Below are positions 51,023 through 60,665 of a stretch of 64,000 bases of DNA, piece after piece. This DNA is from Bradyrhizobium sp. KBS0727. GTDB taxonomy: Bacteria > Pseudomonadota > Alphaproteobacteria > Rhizobiales > Xanthobacteraceae. The first letter of the stretch is position 1. Each line of letters opens with the position of its first letter. Below the pieces are notes generated by a model, which ran no database searches, was not told where the DNA came from, and was given only the letters and a program-made list of their open reading frames with translations. The position numbers and the translations under genes are program-made. The stretch spans positions 2,103,501 through 2,167,500 of the forward strand of contig NZ_CP042176.1 in assembly GCF_005937885.2 (NCBI RefSeq), in the 5' to 3' direction.

Positions 51023-52126
51023 ATGACGGCGACGCTCGAAGTAACCGACCTGCGCAAGCAGTTTGCGATCGGCCGGCCCGCGATCGACGGCGTCAGCTTC
51101 TCGGTACCTGCGGGCGAAATCGTCGTCCTGCTCGGCCCTTCCGGCTGCGGCAAGACCACGACCTTGCGCTGCGTTGCCGGCCTCGAGCACCCGACGTCGG
51201 GTGAGATCAGCATCGCCGGCAAGATCGTGTCGTCACCCGAGCGCGGAATTCTGGTGCCGCCGCGCTCGCGCGAGCTCGGCATGGTGTTCCAGTCCTATGC
51301 GGTGTGGCCGCATATGACGGTGCGGCAGAACGTGGTCTATCCGCTCAAGCACCGAAAAATCTCCCGGGCGGAAGCCCGCCGCATGGTCGATGAAGCGCTC
51401 GCGCTGGTCGGACTGTCGGAATATGCCGACCGGCCGGTGGTGGCGCTGTCGGGCGGACAGATGCAGCGCGTGGCGCTGGCGCGCAGCATCGTCTACCGGC
51501 CGCAACTTCTGCTGCTCGACGAGCCGCTCTCAAATCTCGATGCCAAGCTGCGCCTGCGGTTGCGCGATGACCTGCGCGTGATCCTCAAGCAGACCGGCAT
51601 GACCGCGCTCTACGTCACCCACGACCAGGCCGAGGCGGTGGTGCTCGGCGACCGCATCGGCGTGATGCGCAACGGCAAGCTGCTGCAAATGGATACGCCG
51701 GACGAGATCTACAACCGTCCCGCGGATTTGTTTGTCGCCAACTTCACCGGCGCGACCAACGAACTCGAGGGCAGATTGGTTTCGCGCGAGGGCGAATTCG
51801 GCATGGTCGATTTCGGCGAAGGAAGGCAGGGCGAGGTGGCGCTGCTGCATTCCTGCGGGCCGGACGACAAGGTAAGAATCGCGCTGCGGCCGGAAAACAT
51901 CACGATCGGTCAGGGTAACGGCGCCAATAGTTTCCCCGCCCGCGTGCTCGATCGCCGTTACCAGGGCACGCAGACCGCCTACGGTATCGAACTGTTCGGC
52001 CGGCGGCTGGAGGTGGTCGAACTCGGCACCGCGGCCCGGCATCAGGTCGGCGTCGAGACGCAGGTCTCGCTGCCGCGCGAAAGCTGCTGGGCCTATCGCG
52101 ACACCGGACCGGTGTCGCATGAGTAG
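51023..52126 (+). CDS. ABC transporter ATP-binding protein, FbpC/PotA type
   Basis: A 367-residue ATPase with Walker A GPSGCGKTT, signature LSGGQMQRVALA, Walker B LLLLDEPLSNLDAKLR and switch VTHDQAEA. The C-terminal TOBE region (from about residue 240) contains IALRPENI, as in FbpC, PotA and MalK-type regulators. It powers the permease and binding protein encoded upstream. Confidence 0.9.
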   Translation: MTATLEVTDLRKQFAIGRPAIDGVSFSVPAGEIVVLLGPSGCGKTTTLRCVAGLEHPTSGEISIAGKIVSSPERGILVPPRSRELGMVFQSYAVWPHMTVRQNVVYPLKHRKISRAEARRMVDEALALVGLSEYADRPVVALSGGQMQRVALARSIVYRPQLLLLDEPLSNLDAKLRLRLRDDLRVILKQTGMTALYVTHDQAEAVVLGDRIGVMRNGKLLQMDTPDEIYNRPADLFVANFTGATNELEGRLVSREGEFGMVDFGEGRQGEVALLHSCGPDDKVRIALRPENITIGQGNGANSFPARVLDRRYQGTQTAYGIELFGRRLEVVELGTAARHQVGVETQVSLPRESCWAYRDTGPVSHE

Positions 52127-52245
52127 CGGCAGCCGTCTTATGGTTAGCGATCAGCCAATCGCATAAATCGATTCAATTTTATCGATCGGAAGGTCCGTAA
52201 CTTTACGGACGCCGCGTTAGCGTCGCCCCGGAATTGGGGATCGCC

Positions 52246-53424
52246 ATGTTTATTTCAGACAAAGATCATTCTCGACCTGCGCTTATATCCGATGCCGTAT
52301 ATGCGGAAATTATCGCGACGCTCTATGGAACGTTGGTTCCTATTGTTCTTACCGGCTTTGGACTTGCCATCGTGGGTACCATCGCGGCCCGGCAGACGGG
52401 TGATACCCTTACGGCCTTGCTGACCGCGTTCGGTGTCGTGTTTTCGTTGATGCGGACGCTCGACGTATTTGCCTATCGGCGCCGGGTCGTCGGGACGCCG
52501 TTGGCCCGTGCCGAAGGTGTTATCTGGGAATGGCGTTACGCCAGCGGCAGCGTCATCATGGCTCTCATCATCGGCCTGTTTGCCGCGCGCAGCCTGATGC
52601 TCGAAGACGCGATCTGTTCGGTCATGGCGATTGGAGTTGGCTTCGGTTTCGGTGCCGGCGTCGTTTCGCGCCTCTCGCTCCGGCCGATCACCGCGATCAT
52701 GGATCTGGGCATGATCGGCTTTCCCGTCATCGTGACGGCGTTCTTGCAGCGACTGGATGCGCCCCACGTCGGTCTTGGATTGCTGATGACGATCTTCATG
52801 ATCGGCAGCTTCGAAATGGTGCGTTTGTCTTACAAGTCGACGCTCAACCAGATGACGCTGAAGCAGCAGTTCGAACAACTCTCGCGGACCGATCCGATGA
52901 CCGGCCTGCTCAATCGTTCGGTGCTGGCGATCGATCTGGCGCGGATCGTCGCTGAGCGTGGCAACCGGCGCGTCGTGGTCCACGCCATCGATCTCGATCA
53001 TTTCAAGGCGGCCAACGACCGCTTCGGCCATCCCGTCGGCGACGTCTTGCTCAGGCAGGTCGCGGCGAGGCTGCAATCGGTGGCGGGGCAGGGCGATCTG
53101 ATCGTCCGGATGGGCGGTGACGAGTTCATCCTGGTGCAGAGGTCCGTCTCCAGCCGGGGCGAGGCGGAGCGGATGGTGCGACGGATATTCGAAGAGGTCA
53201 GCGCGCCCTATTGCATCGAAGGCCACGACATCGTCATCGGCGCCAGCATCGGGGTCGCGATGTCACCGGAAGACGGCGGATCAGTCGAGGCGTTACTGTC
53301 CCGGTCCGACAAGGCGCTCTACCAGGCCAAGACCCAGCGCGGCGGGTCTGTCTTCGCGCAGGATGTGGCTGTGGCGACGACTGCGTCATCAGGGGAAGTT
53401 CCGGTACAGCAGCGCGCGGCCTGA
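52246..53424 (+). CDS. membrane diguanylate cyclase (GGDEF)
   Basis: A 392-residue protein with about six membrane helices (residues 20-190) and a C-terminal GGDEF domain. The active-site sequence is RMGGDEFIL (GGDEF 290-294); DLDHFKAANDRFGHPVGD is the metal-binding part. The inhibitory site RxxD, expected before the active site, is degenerate (GQGD), so product feedback is probably weak. The start at 52246 is chosen over 52234 because GGGGA precedes it. It makes c-di-GMP in response to an unknown membrane signal and has no obvious link to its neighbours. Confidence 0.88.
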   Translation: MFISDKDHSRPALISDAVYAEIIATLYGTLVPIVLTGFGLAIVGTIAARQTGDTLTALLTAFGVVFSLMRTLDVFAYRRRVVGTPLARAEGVIWEWRYASGSVIMALIIGLFAARSLMLEDAICSVMAIGVGFGFGAGVVSRLSLRPITAIMDLGMIGFPVIVTAFLQRLDAPHVGLGLLMTIFMIGSFEMVRLSYKSTLNQMTLKQQFEQLSRTDPMTGLLNRSVLAIDLARIVAERGNRRVVVHAIDLDHFKAANDRFGHPVGDVLLRQVAARLQSVAGQGDLIVRMGGDEFILVQRSVSSRGEAERMVRRIFEEVSAPYCIEGHDIVIGASIGVAMSPEDGGSVEALLSRSDKALYQAKTQRGGSVFAQDVAVATTASSGEVPVQQRAA

Positions 53425-53440
53425 TATTCAGCCGCTCGCA

Positions 53441-54415
53441 TTACTGCGGCGTCATCCCCGACGCCTTGACCACCGCTGTCAGTCTGTCGTGGTCGGCTTT
53501 CATCAGCGCGGCCAGTTCGTCGAGTGACATCGGCTTGCCCGGGATGTCGGCGATCGAGAGCTGGCGCTGGACGTCGGGATTGAGCAGCGCCTTGTTGATG
53601 CCGTCGTTGATCTTTGCGGCGATCGCGTCGGGCGTCCCCGCCGGCACATAGATGCCGTACCAGGAGACATAGGACGCGCCGGGATATCCGGCCTCGGCGA
53701 TGGTCGGCACGTCGGGAAGATCGGCAATACGATTCTCGGTGAAGACGGCCAGCGGCCTGATCTTGCCTTCCTTGATGTGCGGCAGTGCGAGCGCCAGCGA
53801 GACGATCTCGAAATTCATCAGGTCGGTGATCAGGTCGATCAGCGCCGGCGGCTGGCCCTTGTAGCCGACATTCGTCAACTTGATGTTGGCGGCCTGGAAC
53901 AGCTTTTGCGCGGTCAGATCGAGCGATGAACCGGTGCCGGCATTGCCGAAGTTGAGCTGCCCCGGCTTGCTCCGCGCCAGTTCGACGAACTCAGCGAGCG
54001 TCTTGACCGGCAGCGCGGGGTTGACGACGGCGACGCTCTGATTCCAGATCGCCAGGCCGACGCATTTGAGGTCCTTCATGGCGTGCCAGCCGGCATCCCT
54101 GTACAGGGTCGGGTTGACCAGCGCCGCTGGTCCCGTCACCAGCCAGGTGTAGCCGTCGGGATCGCTGCGCGCGACCGCCGCGGTGCCGATATTGCCGTTG
54201 GCGCCGGGGCGCGCTTCGACCACGACGGTCTGCTTCCAGTCACGGCCGATCTGTTCGGTAACCGCGCGGGCGACGATGTCGACGATGCCGCCGGCGGGGT
54301 AGGGCACCACGATGTGGATCGCCCGGTTCGGGTAGTTGCTCTGCGCCTGTGCCGTGTGGCCGAGCAGCAAAGTGAGGCCCATGGCTATGCCGAGGGCGGA
54401 TTTGAGTCCGCTCAT
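53441..54415 (-). CDS. Bug/TctC family tripartite tricarboxylate transporter binding protein
   Basis: A 324-residue periplasmic protein with a signal peptide ending AQAQS. YPNRAIHIVVPYPAGGIVDIVAR and ARPGANGNIGTAAVARSDPDGYTWLV are the hallmark segments of Bug proteins. These bind carboxylic acids and feed TctAB-type transporters, often from a distance. No TctA or TctB gene is nearby. The start at 54415 has GGGGGAGAG upstream. It shares its orientation with, and lies just downstream of, the IclR gene. Confidence 0.88.
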   Translation of the reverse strand: MSGLKSALGIAMGLTLLLGHTAQAQSNYPNRAIHIVVPYPAGGIVDIVARAVTEQIGRDWKQTVVVEARPGANGNIGTAAVARSDPDGYTWLVTGPAALVNPTLYRDAGWHAMKDLKCVGLAIWNQSVAVVNPALPVKTLAEFVELARSKPGQLNFGNAGTGSSLDLTAQKLFQAANIKLTNVGYKGQPPALIDLITDLMNFEIVSLALALPHIKEGKIRPLAVFTENRIADLPDVPTIAEAGYPGASYVSWYGIYVPAGTPDAIAAKINDGINKALLNPDVQRQLSIADIPGKPMSLDELAALMKADHDRLTAVVKASGMTPQ

Positions 54416-54475
54416 TGATCTCTCCCCCATTCTCCGCATCGATCGAGCGATGCGTCTTGCCGGTCAACCGGGTCG

Positions 54476-55291
54476 TCAGCCGTTGGCGACCAGCGAGCGG
54501 ATGCTGCGCGCGAGGCCGAGGATGCGTGGCCCGCATTCGCGCTCGATCTGCTCGGCGCTGAAGCGAAACGAGGGGATGCCGCAATTGACGGAAAGGCAAT
54601 CGCCCGACGGCGTCCGGTACAGCGGCGCCGCGACGCCAAAGATTTCGCGCCGCCATTCGCCGAGCGAGACCGCAAAGCCACGTTCCTTGCAGAGTTCGAT
54701 ATCCGGCAGCATCCGCGTTTGCACGTAGTCGGCCTCTTCCGGACGCTCAGCCTTGACATTGGCGAGGTAGGCCGCGTGTTCCTCTGGCGTGAAGAGCGAC
54801 AGCAGGGCACGGCCGACGGCGGAGGTCGCCAGCGTGCCGGTAAAGCCGACGTCGGGAAGGTGCGCGACGGCGTCGGTGGTGCGCACCGTCTCGACATAGA
54901 TGAAGTCGAGCCCGAACGGCATCGCAATGGACACCGTGCCGCCGGCGTAAGCGGCGAAGTCGCGGATGAGCGGGCGCGCCAGTTGCCGGACTTTGAGCGC
55001 CGACAGCACCGGATAGGCGGCGGCCAGCACACCAAGCCCGAGTTCGAAACGGCCTTTGGCATCGCGCTTGAGGTAGCCGAGCTGCTCCAGCGTGTGGGTC
55101 AATCGCGACACCGTCGGTCGCGACAGGCCGGTATGCAGGGCCAGTTCGGCATTCGACAACGAGCCGCTGCGATTGCGGAAAGCGGCTAGCACGTCGAGCC
55201 CGTGCGCCAGCGTGGTCGCGAAAGCGGGATCGGCATGGTCCTCCGGGGTCTTGGCCCGGGACGAGGGATCGATGCTGGAGATCGCTGCCAT
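54476..55291 (-). CDS. IclR family transcriptional regulator
   Basis: A 271-residue regulator with an N-terminal winged helix-turn-helix (about 46-75, SNAELALHTGLSRPTVSRLT) and a C-terminal effector domain: GFTGTLATSAVGRALLSLF and CLSVNCGIPSF are conserved. IclR proteins of this branch control aromatic or acyl catabolism. The start at 55291 is the first Met at the family N-terminus; the frame is open far upstream only because it is antisense to the acyl-CoA dehydrogenase gene. It is divergent from that gene, with a palindrome between. Confidence 0.9.
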   Translation of the reverse strand: MAAISSIDPSSRAKTPEDHADPAFATTLAHGLDVLAAFRNRSGSLSNAELALHTGLSRPTVSRLTHTLEQLGYLKRDAKGRFELGLGVLAAAYPVLSALKVRQLARPLIRDFAAYAGGTVSIAMPFGLDFIYVETVRTTDAVAHLPDVGFTGTLATSAVGRALLSLFTPEEHAAYLANVKAERPEEADYVQTRMLPDIELCKERGFAVSLGEWRREIFGVAAPLYRTPSGDCLSVNCGIPSFRFSAEQIERECGPRILGLARSIRSLVANG

Positions 55292-55331
55292 GACGGAATA
55301 TTGGTCAAAGTTTGATATTTTGTCAATATAT

Positions 55332-55351
55332 CGAAATGAATTTGCATTTCG
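55332..55351. promoter_or_regulatory. inverted repeat between IclR and acyl-CoA dehydrogenase genes
   Basis: CGAAATG (55332-55338) and CATTTCG (55345-55351) are exact inverted copies with a 6-base spacer. The region is AT-rich compared with its surroundings and lies between divergent starts at 55291 and 55394. It is a likely binding site of the adjacent IclR regulator. Confidence 0.55.
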
Positions 55352-55393
55352 TGTCGTTATACGCTTAGGTCTGTCCCAAAAGCGGGAGGCGAC

Positions 55394-56638
55394 ATGGATT
55401 TCGATCTTTCCGGGCGATCGGAGCAATGGCGGGAGAAGTTGCAGGCGTTCTTCGATGCCGAGGTGCTGCCGCGCCATCGTGCCTGGCTCGAACACGTCGC
55501 CGGCCACGGCGAGGCCGCACCGTTCATGGGCGAGCTTCAGCAAAAGGCGCGCGCAGCGGGCTTGTGGAATCTCGGCCTGCCCGAATTGGCCGACGGCGAG
55601 CCCGGCACGCGTCTTTCCAATCTGGAATACGCGCCGCTGGCCGAAATCATGGGCCGGCTGTTCTGGGCGCCGGAAGTCTTCAACTGCCAGGCACCCGACG
55701 TCCCCAACATGATCGCGCTGCAGAATTGCGCGACACAAGAACAGAAGGTGCGCTGGCTGCAGCCGCTGCTGGAAGCAAAAACCCGTTCGGCGTTCGGCAT
55801 GACCGAGCCCGATGTGGCTTCGTCTGACGCGACCAACGTTGCCACGCGCATGGTTCGCGACGGCGACGACTACGTCATCAACGGGCGCAAATGGTTCATT
55901 ACCGGTGCCGCGCATCCGCAATGCAGTTTCCTGATCGTGATGGGCGTGACCGATCCGGACACGGACCGGACGCGCCGCCATTCCTGCATCATCGTGCCGA
56001 TGAAAACACCGGGCGTTCGTCTGGTGCGGCGGCTGCGCTGGATGGGATGCGAGGATCACGTCGCGCCGATCGGCGAACTCGCCTTCGATAATGTCCGTGT
56101 GCCCGCGGCGAACCTGCTCGGCGCCGAGGGCGAAGGTTTCAAGGTCGCGCAAATTCGCCTTGGTCCGGCCCGCATTCATCACTGCATGCGCTCGATCGGG
56201 CTGTGCGAATTGCTGATCGAATTGATGATGGTGCGCGCGTCGGAGCGTTCGGCGTTCGGGCGGACGGTGATTCAATACGATACCATTCAGCGCTGGATCG
56301 CCGAATCCCGCGTCGAACTGGAGCAGGCGCGCTTGCTTGCCTATCGCTGCGCGTGGCGGCTCGACCAGGCCGGTCATCACGGCGCCTGGCGCGACGTCTC
56401 CCTGATCAAGGTCGCGGTGCCGGCGATGCTGCAGCGGATCGCCGACCGTGCCATGCAGGTGTTCGGCGCGATGGGCGGGTCCGACGACACGCCGATCCAT
56501 CAGGCCCTGGCCTGGGGCCGCCTGCTGCGGATTGGCGACGGTCCGGACGAAGTGCATCTGCGACAGATCTTCCGGATGGAGCCGATGCCCGTCTGGTCGA
56601 TCGCCAACTCGCCATATCTGTCTGCACACCCATCCTGA
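55394..56638 (+). CDS. acyl-CoA dehydrogenase family protein (ACAD11-like)
   Basis: A 414-residue flavoprotein. FGMTEPDVASSDATNVATR and NGRKWFITGAAHPQC are the FAD and substrate segments; the C-terminal helices include RIADRAMQVFGAMGGSDDTPI and GDGPDEVHLRQI. The last two recall the ACAD10/11 branch, which also acts on 4-hydroxy or long-chain acyl-CoA. It is divergent from the IclR gene and probably co-transcribed with the monooxygenase gene 61 bases downstream. Confidence 0.88.
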   Translation: MDFDLSGRSEQWREKLQAFFDAEVLPRHRAWLEHVAGHGEAAPFMGELQQKARAAGLWNLGLPELADGEPGTRLSNLEYAPLAEIMGRLFWAPEVFNCQAPDVPNMIALQNCATQEQKVRWLQPLLEAKTRSAFGMTEPDVASSDATNVATRMVRDGDDYVINGRKWFITGAAHPQCSFLIVMGVTDPDTDRTRRHSCIIVPMKTPGVRLVRRLRWMGCEDHVAPIGELAFDNVRVPAANLLGAEGEGFKVAQIRLGPARIHHCMRSIGLCELLIELMMVRASERSAFGRTVIQYDTIQRWIAESRVELEQARLLAYRCAWRLDQAGHHGAWRDVSLIKVAVPAMLQRIADRAMQVFGAMGGSDDTPIHQALAWGRLLRIGDGPDEVHLRQIFRMEPMPVWSIANSPYLSAHPS

Positions 56639-56699
56639 GCGGTGCTAATGACGGCTGACGATTGGATTTCTTGCCAGATTTCTCGAAAGGCGCCTTCGG

Positions 56700-58520
56700 A
56701 TGACGATAGTAGACCAGCCTCAGGGCTTGCAGACCCCTTCGATCGACAAGGAGCGGCTGCGCCAAAAATATCTGGAGGAGCGCAACAAGCGGCTCCGTGC
56801 CGACGGTAACGACCAGTATCTGCAAGTCACCGGACATCTCGCCCGTTATCTCGACGACCCCTATACGCCGGTGACCCCGCGCGCGCCGAAGACCGACCAT
56901 GTCACTTTCGCGTTCATCGGCGGTGGTTTTGCCGGGCTCGCCACCGCGGCGCGGCTGTCGGAAGCCGGCATCAAAGATGTCCGTATCATCGAGAAGGGCG
57001 GCGATTTCGGCGGCACCTGGTACTGGAACAGGTATCCCGGCGCGCAATGCGACACGGCTTCGCTAATCTATATGCCGATGCTCGAGGAAACCGGGCACAT
57101 GCCGTCGGAGAAGTACGCGCATGCGCCGGAGATTCTTGCGCATTGCCAGCGTATCGGCAAACAGTTCGGTCTCTACGACCATGCGCTTTTTCACACGATC
57201 GTGGAAAGTCTCGAATGGGACGAAGCGAAATCGCGCTGGAATATCCGCACCAACCGCGGTGACGCCTTCACGGCACAATTCCTCGGCATGGGCACCGGGC
57301 CGCTGCACGTTCCCAAGCTGCCCGGCATTCCCGGCATCGACAGTTTCAAGGGACACTCGTTCCATACCAGCCGCTGGGACTACGACTACACCGGCGGTGA
57401 TCCCCAGGGCGCGCTGATGACAAAACTGGCCGACAAGCGCGTCGGGATCATTGGCACCGGCGCGACCTCGGTGCAGTGCGTGCCGTATCTCGCGCGGGCC
57501 TGCAAGGAACTCTACGTATTCCAGCGCACGCCATCGTCGGTCGATGTGCGCGCCAACGCGCCGATCGATCCCGAATGGTTTTCGGAGATCGCGACGCCCG
57601 GCTGGCAGCAGCGCTGGCTCGAGAACTTTACTGCGAACCAGGCCGGAGGCGGCGCTGAGGAAGACCTGGTTCAGGACGGCTGGACCGACCTGTCCCGGCG
57701 CATCCGCGCCAGGATCATGCTGCTGCCGCGCGAGCAGCGGACCGTGCAGAACATGCGGGCGGCCTTTGAGGATTCCGACTTCGAGAAGATGGAGGAGATT
57801 CGCAACCGGGTCGACGCGCTGGTGAAAGATCGCGAAACCGCCGGCAAGCTCAAGGCCTGGTATGGCCAGCTCTGCAAACGGCCGTGCTTCCATGACGCCT
57901 ATCTGCAGGCTTTCAACACGTCAGGTACGCATCTGGTCGACACCGACGGCAAGGGTGTCGAGCGGATCACCGAAAACGGTGTGGTCGTCGCGGGGAAAGA
58001 GTATCGGCTCGACTGCCTCATCTATGCCTCCGGCTTTGAGGTCGGCACCGAGTATCGACGGCGGTCCGGCTTCGACCTCACTGGGCGGGGCGGTGTCAAG
58101 CTGTCGGACTACTGGGCCGAGGGCATGCGCACCAAGCACGGCATTCACGTGCATGGTTTCCCGAACGCTTTCTTCGTGCAGCCGACGCAGGGCGCCAATC
58201 TGATCTCCAACGTGCCGCATAACCTGACCGAGGCGGCGCGCACCATTGCGATGATGGTCCGCCACGCGCAGGCGGGCGGCTTCAAGGAAATCGAGGTGAC
58301 CAAAGAGGCCAAAGAGAAGTGGGTCGAGTTGCTGCTGACCGGCGTCGGCCGGATGATCGGCGGGCCCGACTGCACGCCCGGCTATTACAACAATGAGGGT
58401 CGCGAACCCGGTCCGGCGGCGCGGCTCAATGTCGGCCATCCCTCGGGTGCGATGGCCTATTTCAAGTACATCGACGAATGGCGCCAGAGCGGCCGATTCG
58501 AGGGGCTGCAGTTCCGCTGA
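56700..58520 (+). CDS. flavin-containing Baeyer-Villiger monooxygenase, long form
   Basis: A 606-residue class B monooxygenase with an N-terminal extension of about 65 residues. FAD motif GGGFAG (74-79), [15 protein letters not shown], the fingerprint [12 protein letters not shown] (216-227; D instead of the usual P after W) and NADPH motif GTGATS (252-257) are present. The length and the W-D variant resemble the cyclopentadecanone and large-ketone monooxygenases. The product would be an ester or lactone. It differs clearly from the 546-residue enzyme at 4852-6492, so the two are not recent duplicates. Confidence 0.88.
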   Translation: MTIVDQPQGLQTPSIDKERLRQKYLEERNKRLRADGNDQYLQVTGHLARYLDDPYTPVTPRAPKTDHVTFAFIGGGFAGLATAARLSEAGIKDVRIIEKGGDFGGTWYWNRYPGAQCDTASLIYMPMLEETGHMPSEKYAHAPEILAHCQRIGKQFGLYDHALFHTIVESLEWDEAKSRWNIRTNRGDAFTAQFLGMGTGPLHVPKLPGIPGIDSFKGHSFHTSRWDYDYTGGDPQGALMTKLADKRVGIIGTGATSVQCVPYLARACKELYVFQRTPSSVDVRANAPIDPEWFSEIATPGWQQRWLENFTANQAGGGAEEDLVQDGWTDLSRRIRARIMLLPREQRTVQNMRAAFEDSDFEKMEEIRNRVDALVKDRETAGKLKAWYGQLCKRPCFHDAYLQAFNTSGTHLVDTDGKGVERITENGVVVAGKEYRLDCLIYASGFEVGTEYRRRSGFDLTGRGGVKLSDYWAEGMRTKHGIHVHGFPNAFFVQPTQGANLISNVPHNLTEAARTIAMMVRHAQAGGFKEIEVTKEAKEKWVELLLTGVGRMIGGPDCTPGYYNNEGREPGPAARLNVGHPSGAMAYFKYIDEWRQSGRFEGLQFR

Positions 58521-58569
58521 ACGCGAGATTTCAATTTCTGTTTTCTGTTGCATGAGGGAGCGCACGAGT

Positions 58570-60516
58570 ATGAGCCAGACAGCCAGCGTTGAAACATCCA
58601 AGGAAATGCCGAAGGACGCCTCCGCTTCCGTGATCGCGCAGCACGCGGCGATGCTGAAGGCGCTGCCGTTCTCCGACACGCGTGACTTCGACGACGCCGC
58701 GCGCGGCTTTCTCGGCACGCTTGATAACGCAAAGGTCACCTCGCCGCAGGGCCGGGTGGTCTGGAGCCTGGAGCCCTATGGCTTCCTGTCGGCGGAACAG
58801 GCCCCCGCAACGGTCGATCCCAGCCTGTGGCGGCAATCGCGACTGAACATGCATCACGGCCTGTTCGAGGTGGTGCCCGGCGTCTATCAGGTGCGCGGGC
58901 TCGACATCGCCAACATGACGCTGATCGAGGGCGACAGCGGCGTCATCGTGGTGGATACGCTGACCTCTATCGAGGGCGCGCGGGCCGCGATGGAACTCTA
59001 CTTCCAGCACCGCGGCAGGCGCCCGGTCGCGGCGGTCATTTTCACGCATACCCATACCGACCATTGGGGCGGCGCGCGCGGCGTTCTCGACGACGAAACG
59101 CTGGCTAGCGGCCACGTGCCGATCATTGCGCCCAACCTGTTCATGGAGCATGCGGTCTCCGAAAACATCATCGCGGGTCCGGCAATGCAGCGGCGCGCGC
59201 AATATCAGTTCGGGCCGTTCCTGGCCAAGGGCGTGCGCGGGCAGGTCGATTGCGGGCTTGGGAAGTCGATGGCGGCGGGCTCGGTCTCGCTGTTGCGTCC
59301 GACCGATCTGATCATTGCGACCGGCGACAAGCGCACCATCGACGGGCTCGAATTCGAATTCCAGATGGCGCCGAACTCGGAAGCGCCGGCGGAAATGCAT
59401 TTCTACATTCCGCGCTACAAGCTTTTGAATCTCGCAGAAAACTGCACGCATAATTTTCACAACCTGCTGCCGTTCCGCGGCGCCGACGTCCGCGACGCGC
59501 TGGCGTGGTCGAAATATCTCGGCGAAGCGCTGCAGATGTGGGGCGGCAAGGCGGATGCGATGTGCGGCCAGCATCACTGGCCGGTATGGGGACATGAGCG
59601 GATCGACACCATGATCCGCCAGCAGCGCGATCTCTACAAATTCGCGCATGACCAGACCCTGCGGTTGATGAACCACGGCCTGACAGCAGCCGAAATCGCG
59701 GAAACCATCCGCCTGCCGGCAAGCCTCGACGGCGCCTGGCACGGGCGCGGTTATTACGGCCACATCCGGCATAATGTGAAGGCGATCTACCAGAAATATC
59801 TCGGCTGGTACGACGCCAACCCGGTCAATCTCGATCCGTTGCCGCCGGTGGAATCCGGCAAGAAGTATGTCGAGTATATGGGCGGGGCGGATGCGATTCT
59901 GGAACGGGCGCGAAAGGATTTTGCCAAGGGTGAATTCCGTTTCGTTGCCCAGGCCGTCAGCCATCTCGTCTTCGCCGATCCCGACAACCAGGCCGCGCGC
60001 GCGCTGCTGGCGGATACGTTCGAACAGCTCGGCTATGCCTCTGAAAGTTCGACCTGGCGCAACGCCTATCTGTTCGGCGCACAGGAATTGCGAAACGGCA
60101 TGCCCAAGGCGCCGCCACGGCCGCCGATGCCGCGCGAGACGCTGGCCGCGTTGCGCACCGAGCAGCTCTGGGACGTGCTCGGCGTTCGCCTCAACGGCCC
60201 CAAGGCCGAGGGCAAGCGGATCGTGCTGAACTGGAATTTCACCGACACCAACGAAGGTTTTGTTCTCAACCTGGAGAACAGCGCGCTGACTTATACGGCC
60301 GGCGCGCAGGCGGCCGACGCCGACGCCTCGTTCACGCTGCCGCGCGGTGTGCTCGACGAAGTCATCGCCAAGCTGACGACGTTCCCGGAAGCCATCGGCG
60401 CCGGCAAGATCAAGGTTGCCGGCAATCCGATGCGGCTTGGCGAATTGATGGTGCTGATGGACGAATTCCCGCGGATGTTCGAGATTGTCGAGCCGAAGCG
60501 GACGGCGGTGAGCTGA
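58570..60516 (+). CDS. alkyl sulfatase, SdsA-type metallo-beta-lactamase fold
   Basis: A 648-residue class III sulfatase. The zinc motif is HTHTDHWGG (160-168), NCTHNFHNL supplies further ligands, and HHWPVWGHERI is the sulfate-side segment. The C-terminal part (from about residue 520) is an alkyl-sulfatase dimerisation domain and an SCP2-like domain (WDVLGVRLNGPKAEGKRIVLNW). It cleaves alkyl sulfates to alcohol and sulfate. No signal peptide is seen, unlike Pseudomonas SdsA1, so substrate must enter the cell. ATG at 58552 is an alternative start. Confidence 0.88.
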   Translation: MSQTASVETSKEMPKDASASVIAQHAAMLKALPFSDTRDFDDAARGFLGTLDNAKVTSPQGRVVWSLEPYGFLSAEQAPATVDPSLWRQSRLNMHHGLFEVVPGVYQVRGLDIANMTLIEGDSGVIVVDTLTSIEGARAAMELYFQHRGRRPVAAVIFTHTHTDHWGGARGVLDDETLASGHVPIIAPNLFMEHAVSENIIAGPAMQRRAQYQFGPFLAKGVRGQVDCGLGKSMAAGSVSLLRPTDLIIATGDKRTIDGLEFEFQMAPNSEAPAEMHFYIPRYKLLNLAENCTHNFHNLLPFRGADVRDALAWSKYLGEALQMWGGKADAMCGQHHWPVWGHERIDTMIRQQRDLYKFAHDQTLRLMNHGLTAAEIAETIRLPASLDGAWHGRGYYGHIRHNVKAIYQKYLGWYDANPVNLDPLPPVESGKKYVEYMGGADAILERARKDFAKGEFRFVAQAVSHLVFADPDNQAARALLADTFEQLGYASESSTWRNAYLFGAQELRNGMPKAPPRPPMPRETLAALRTEQLWDVLGVRLNGPKAEGKRIVLNWNFTDTNEGFVLNLENSALTYTAGAQAADADASFTLPRGVLDEVIAKLTTFPEAIGAGKIKVAGNPMRLGELMVLMDEFPRMFEIVEPKRTAVS

Positions 60517-60530
60517 GAACGCAGCTTCGA

Positions 60531-60649
60531 CGTCATTGCGAGCCAACGGGTCGCGCGAATGCGCGCCCGATGACAGGCTCCGCGAAGCAATCCATCTCTC
60601 CGCTTAAAGGAAAGTGGATTGCTTCGTCGCTACGCTCCTCGCAATGACG
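60531..60649. repeat. palindromic repeat (CGTCATTGCGAG type), copy 2
   Basis: Arms CGTCATTGCGAG (60531-60542) and CTCGCAATGACG (60638-60649), with inner GCGAAGCAATCCA against TGGATTGCTTCG, match the copy at 4740-4824. The centre is longer here. It lies between convergent genes (sulfatase and livF), where it could serve as a two-way transcription end. Confidence 0.85.
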
Positions 60650-60665
60650 GCGGAGAGTGTATTCG

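Noticed and set aside
55292..56629. minus-strand extension upstream of the IclR gene
   Set aside because: Antisense to acyl-CoA dehydrogenase; IclR proteins begin at 55291.
4852..58520. the two Baeyer-Villiger genes as a recent duplication
   Set aside because: They differ in length, N-terminal extension, fingerprint end (W-P versus W-D) and neighbours.
58531..60546. 671-residue minus-strand open frame
   Set aside because: Antisense shadow of the alkyl sulfatase gene; GC-rich third positions on the plus strand keep the opposite frame open.
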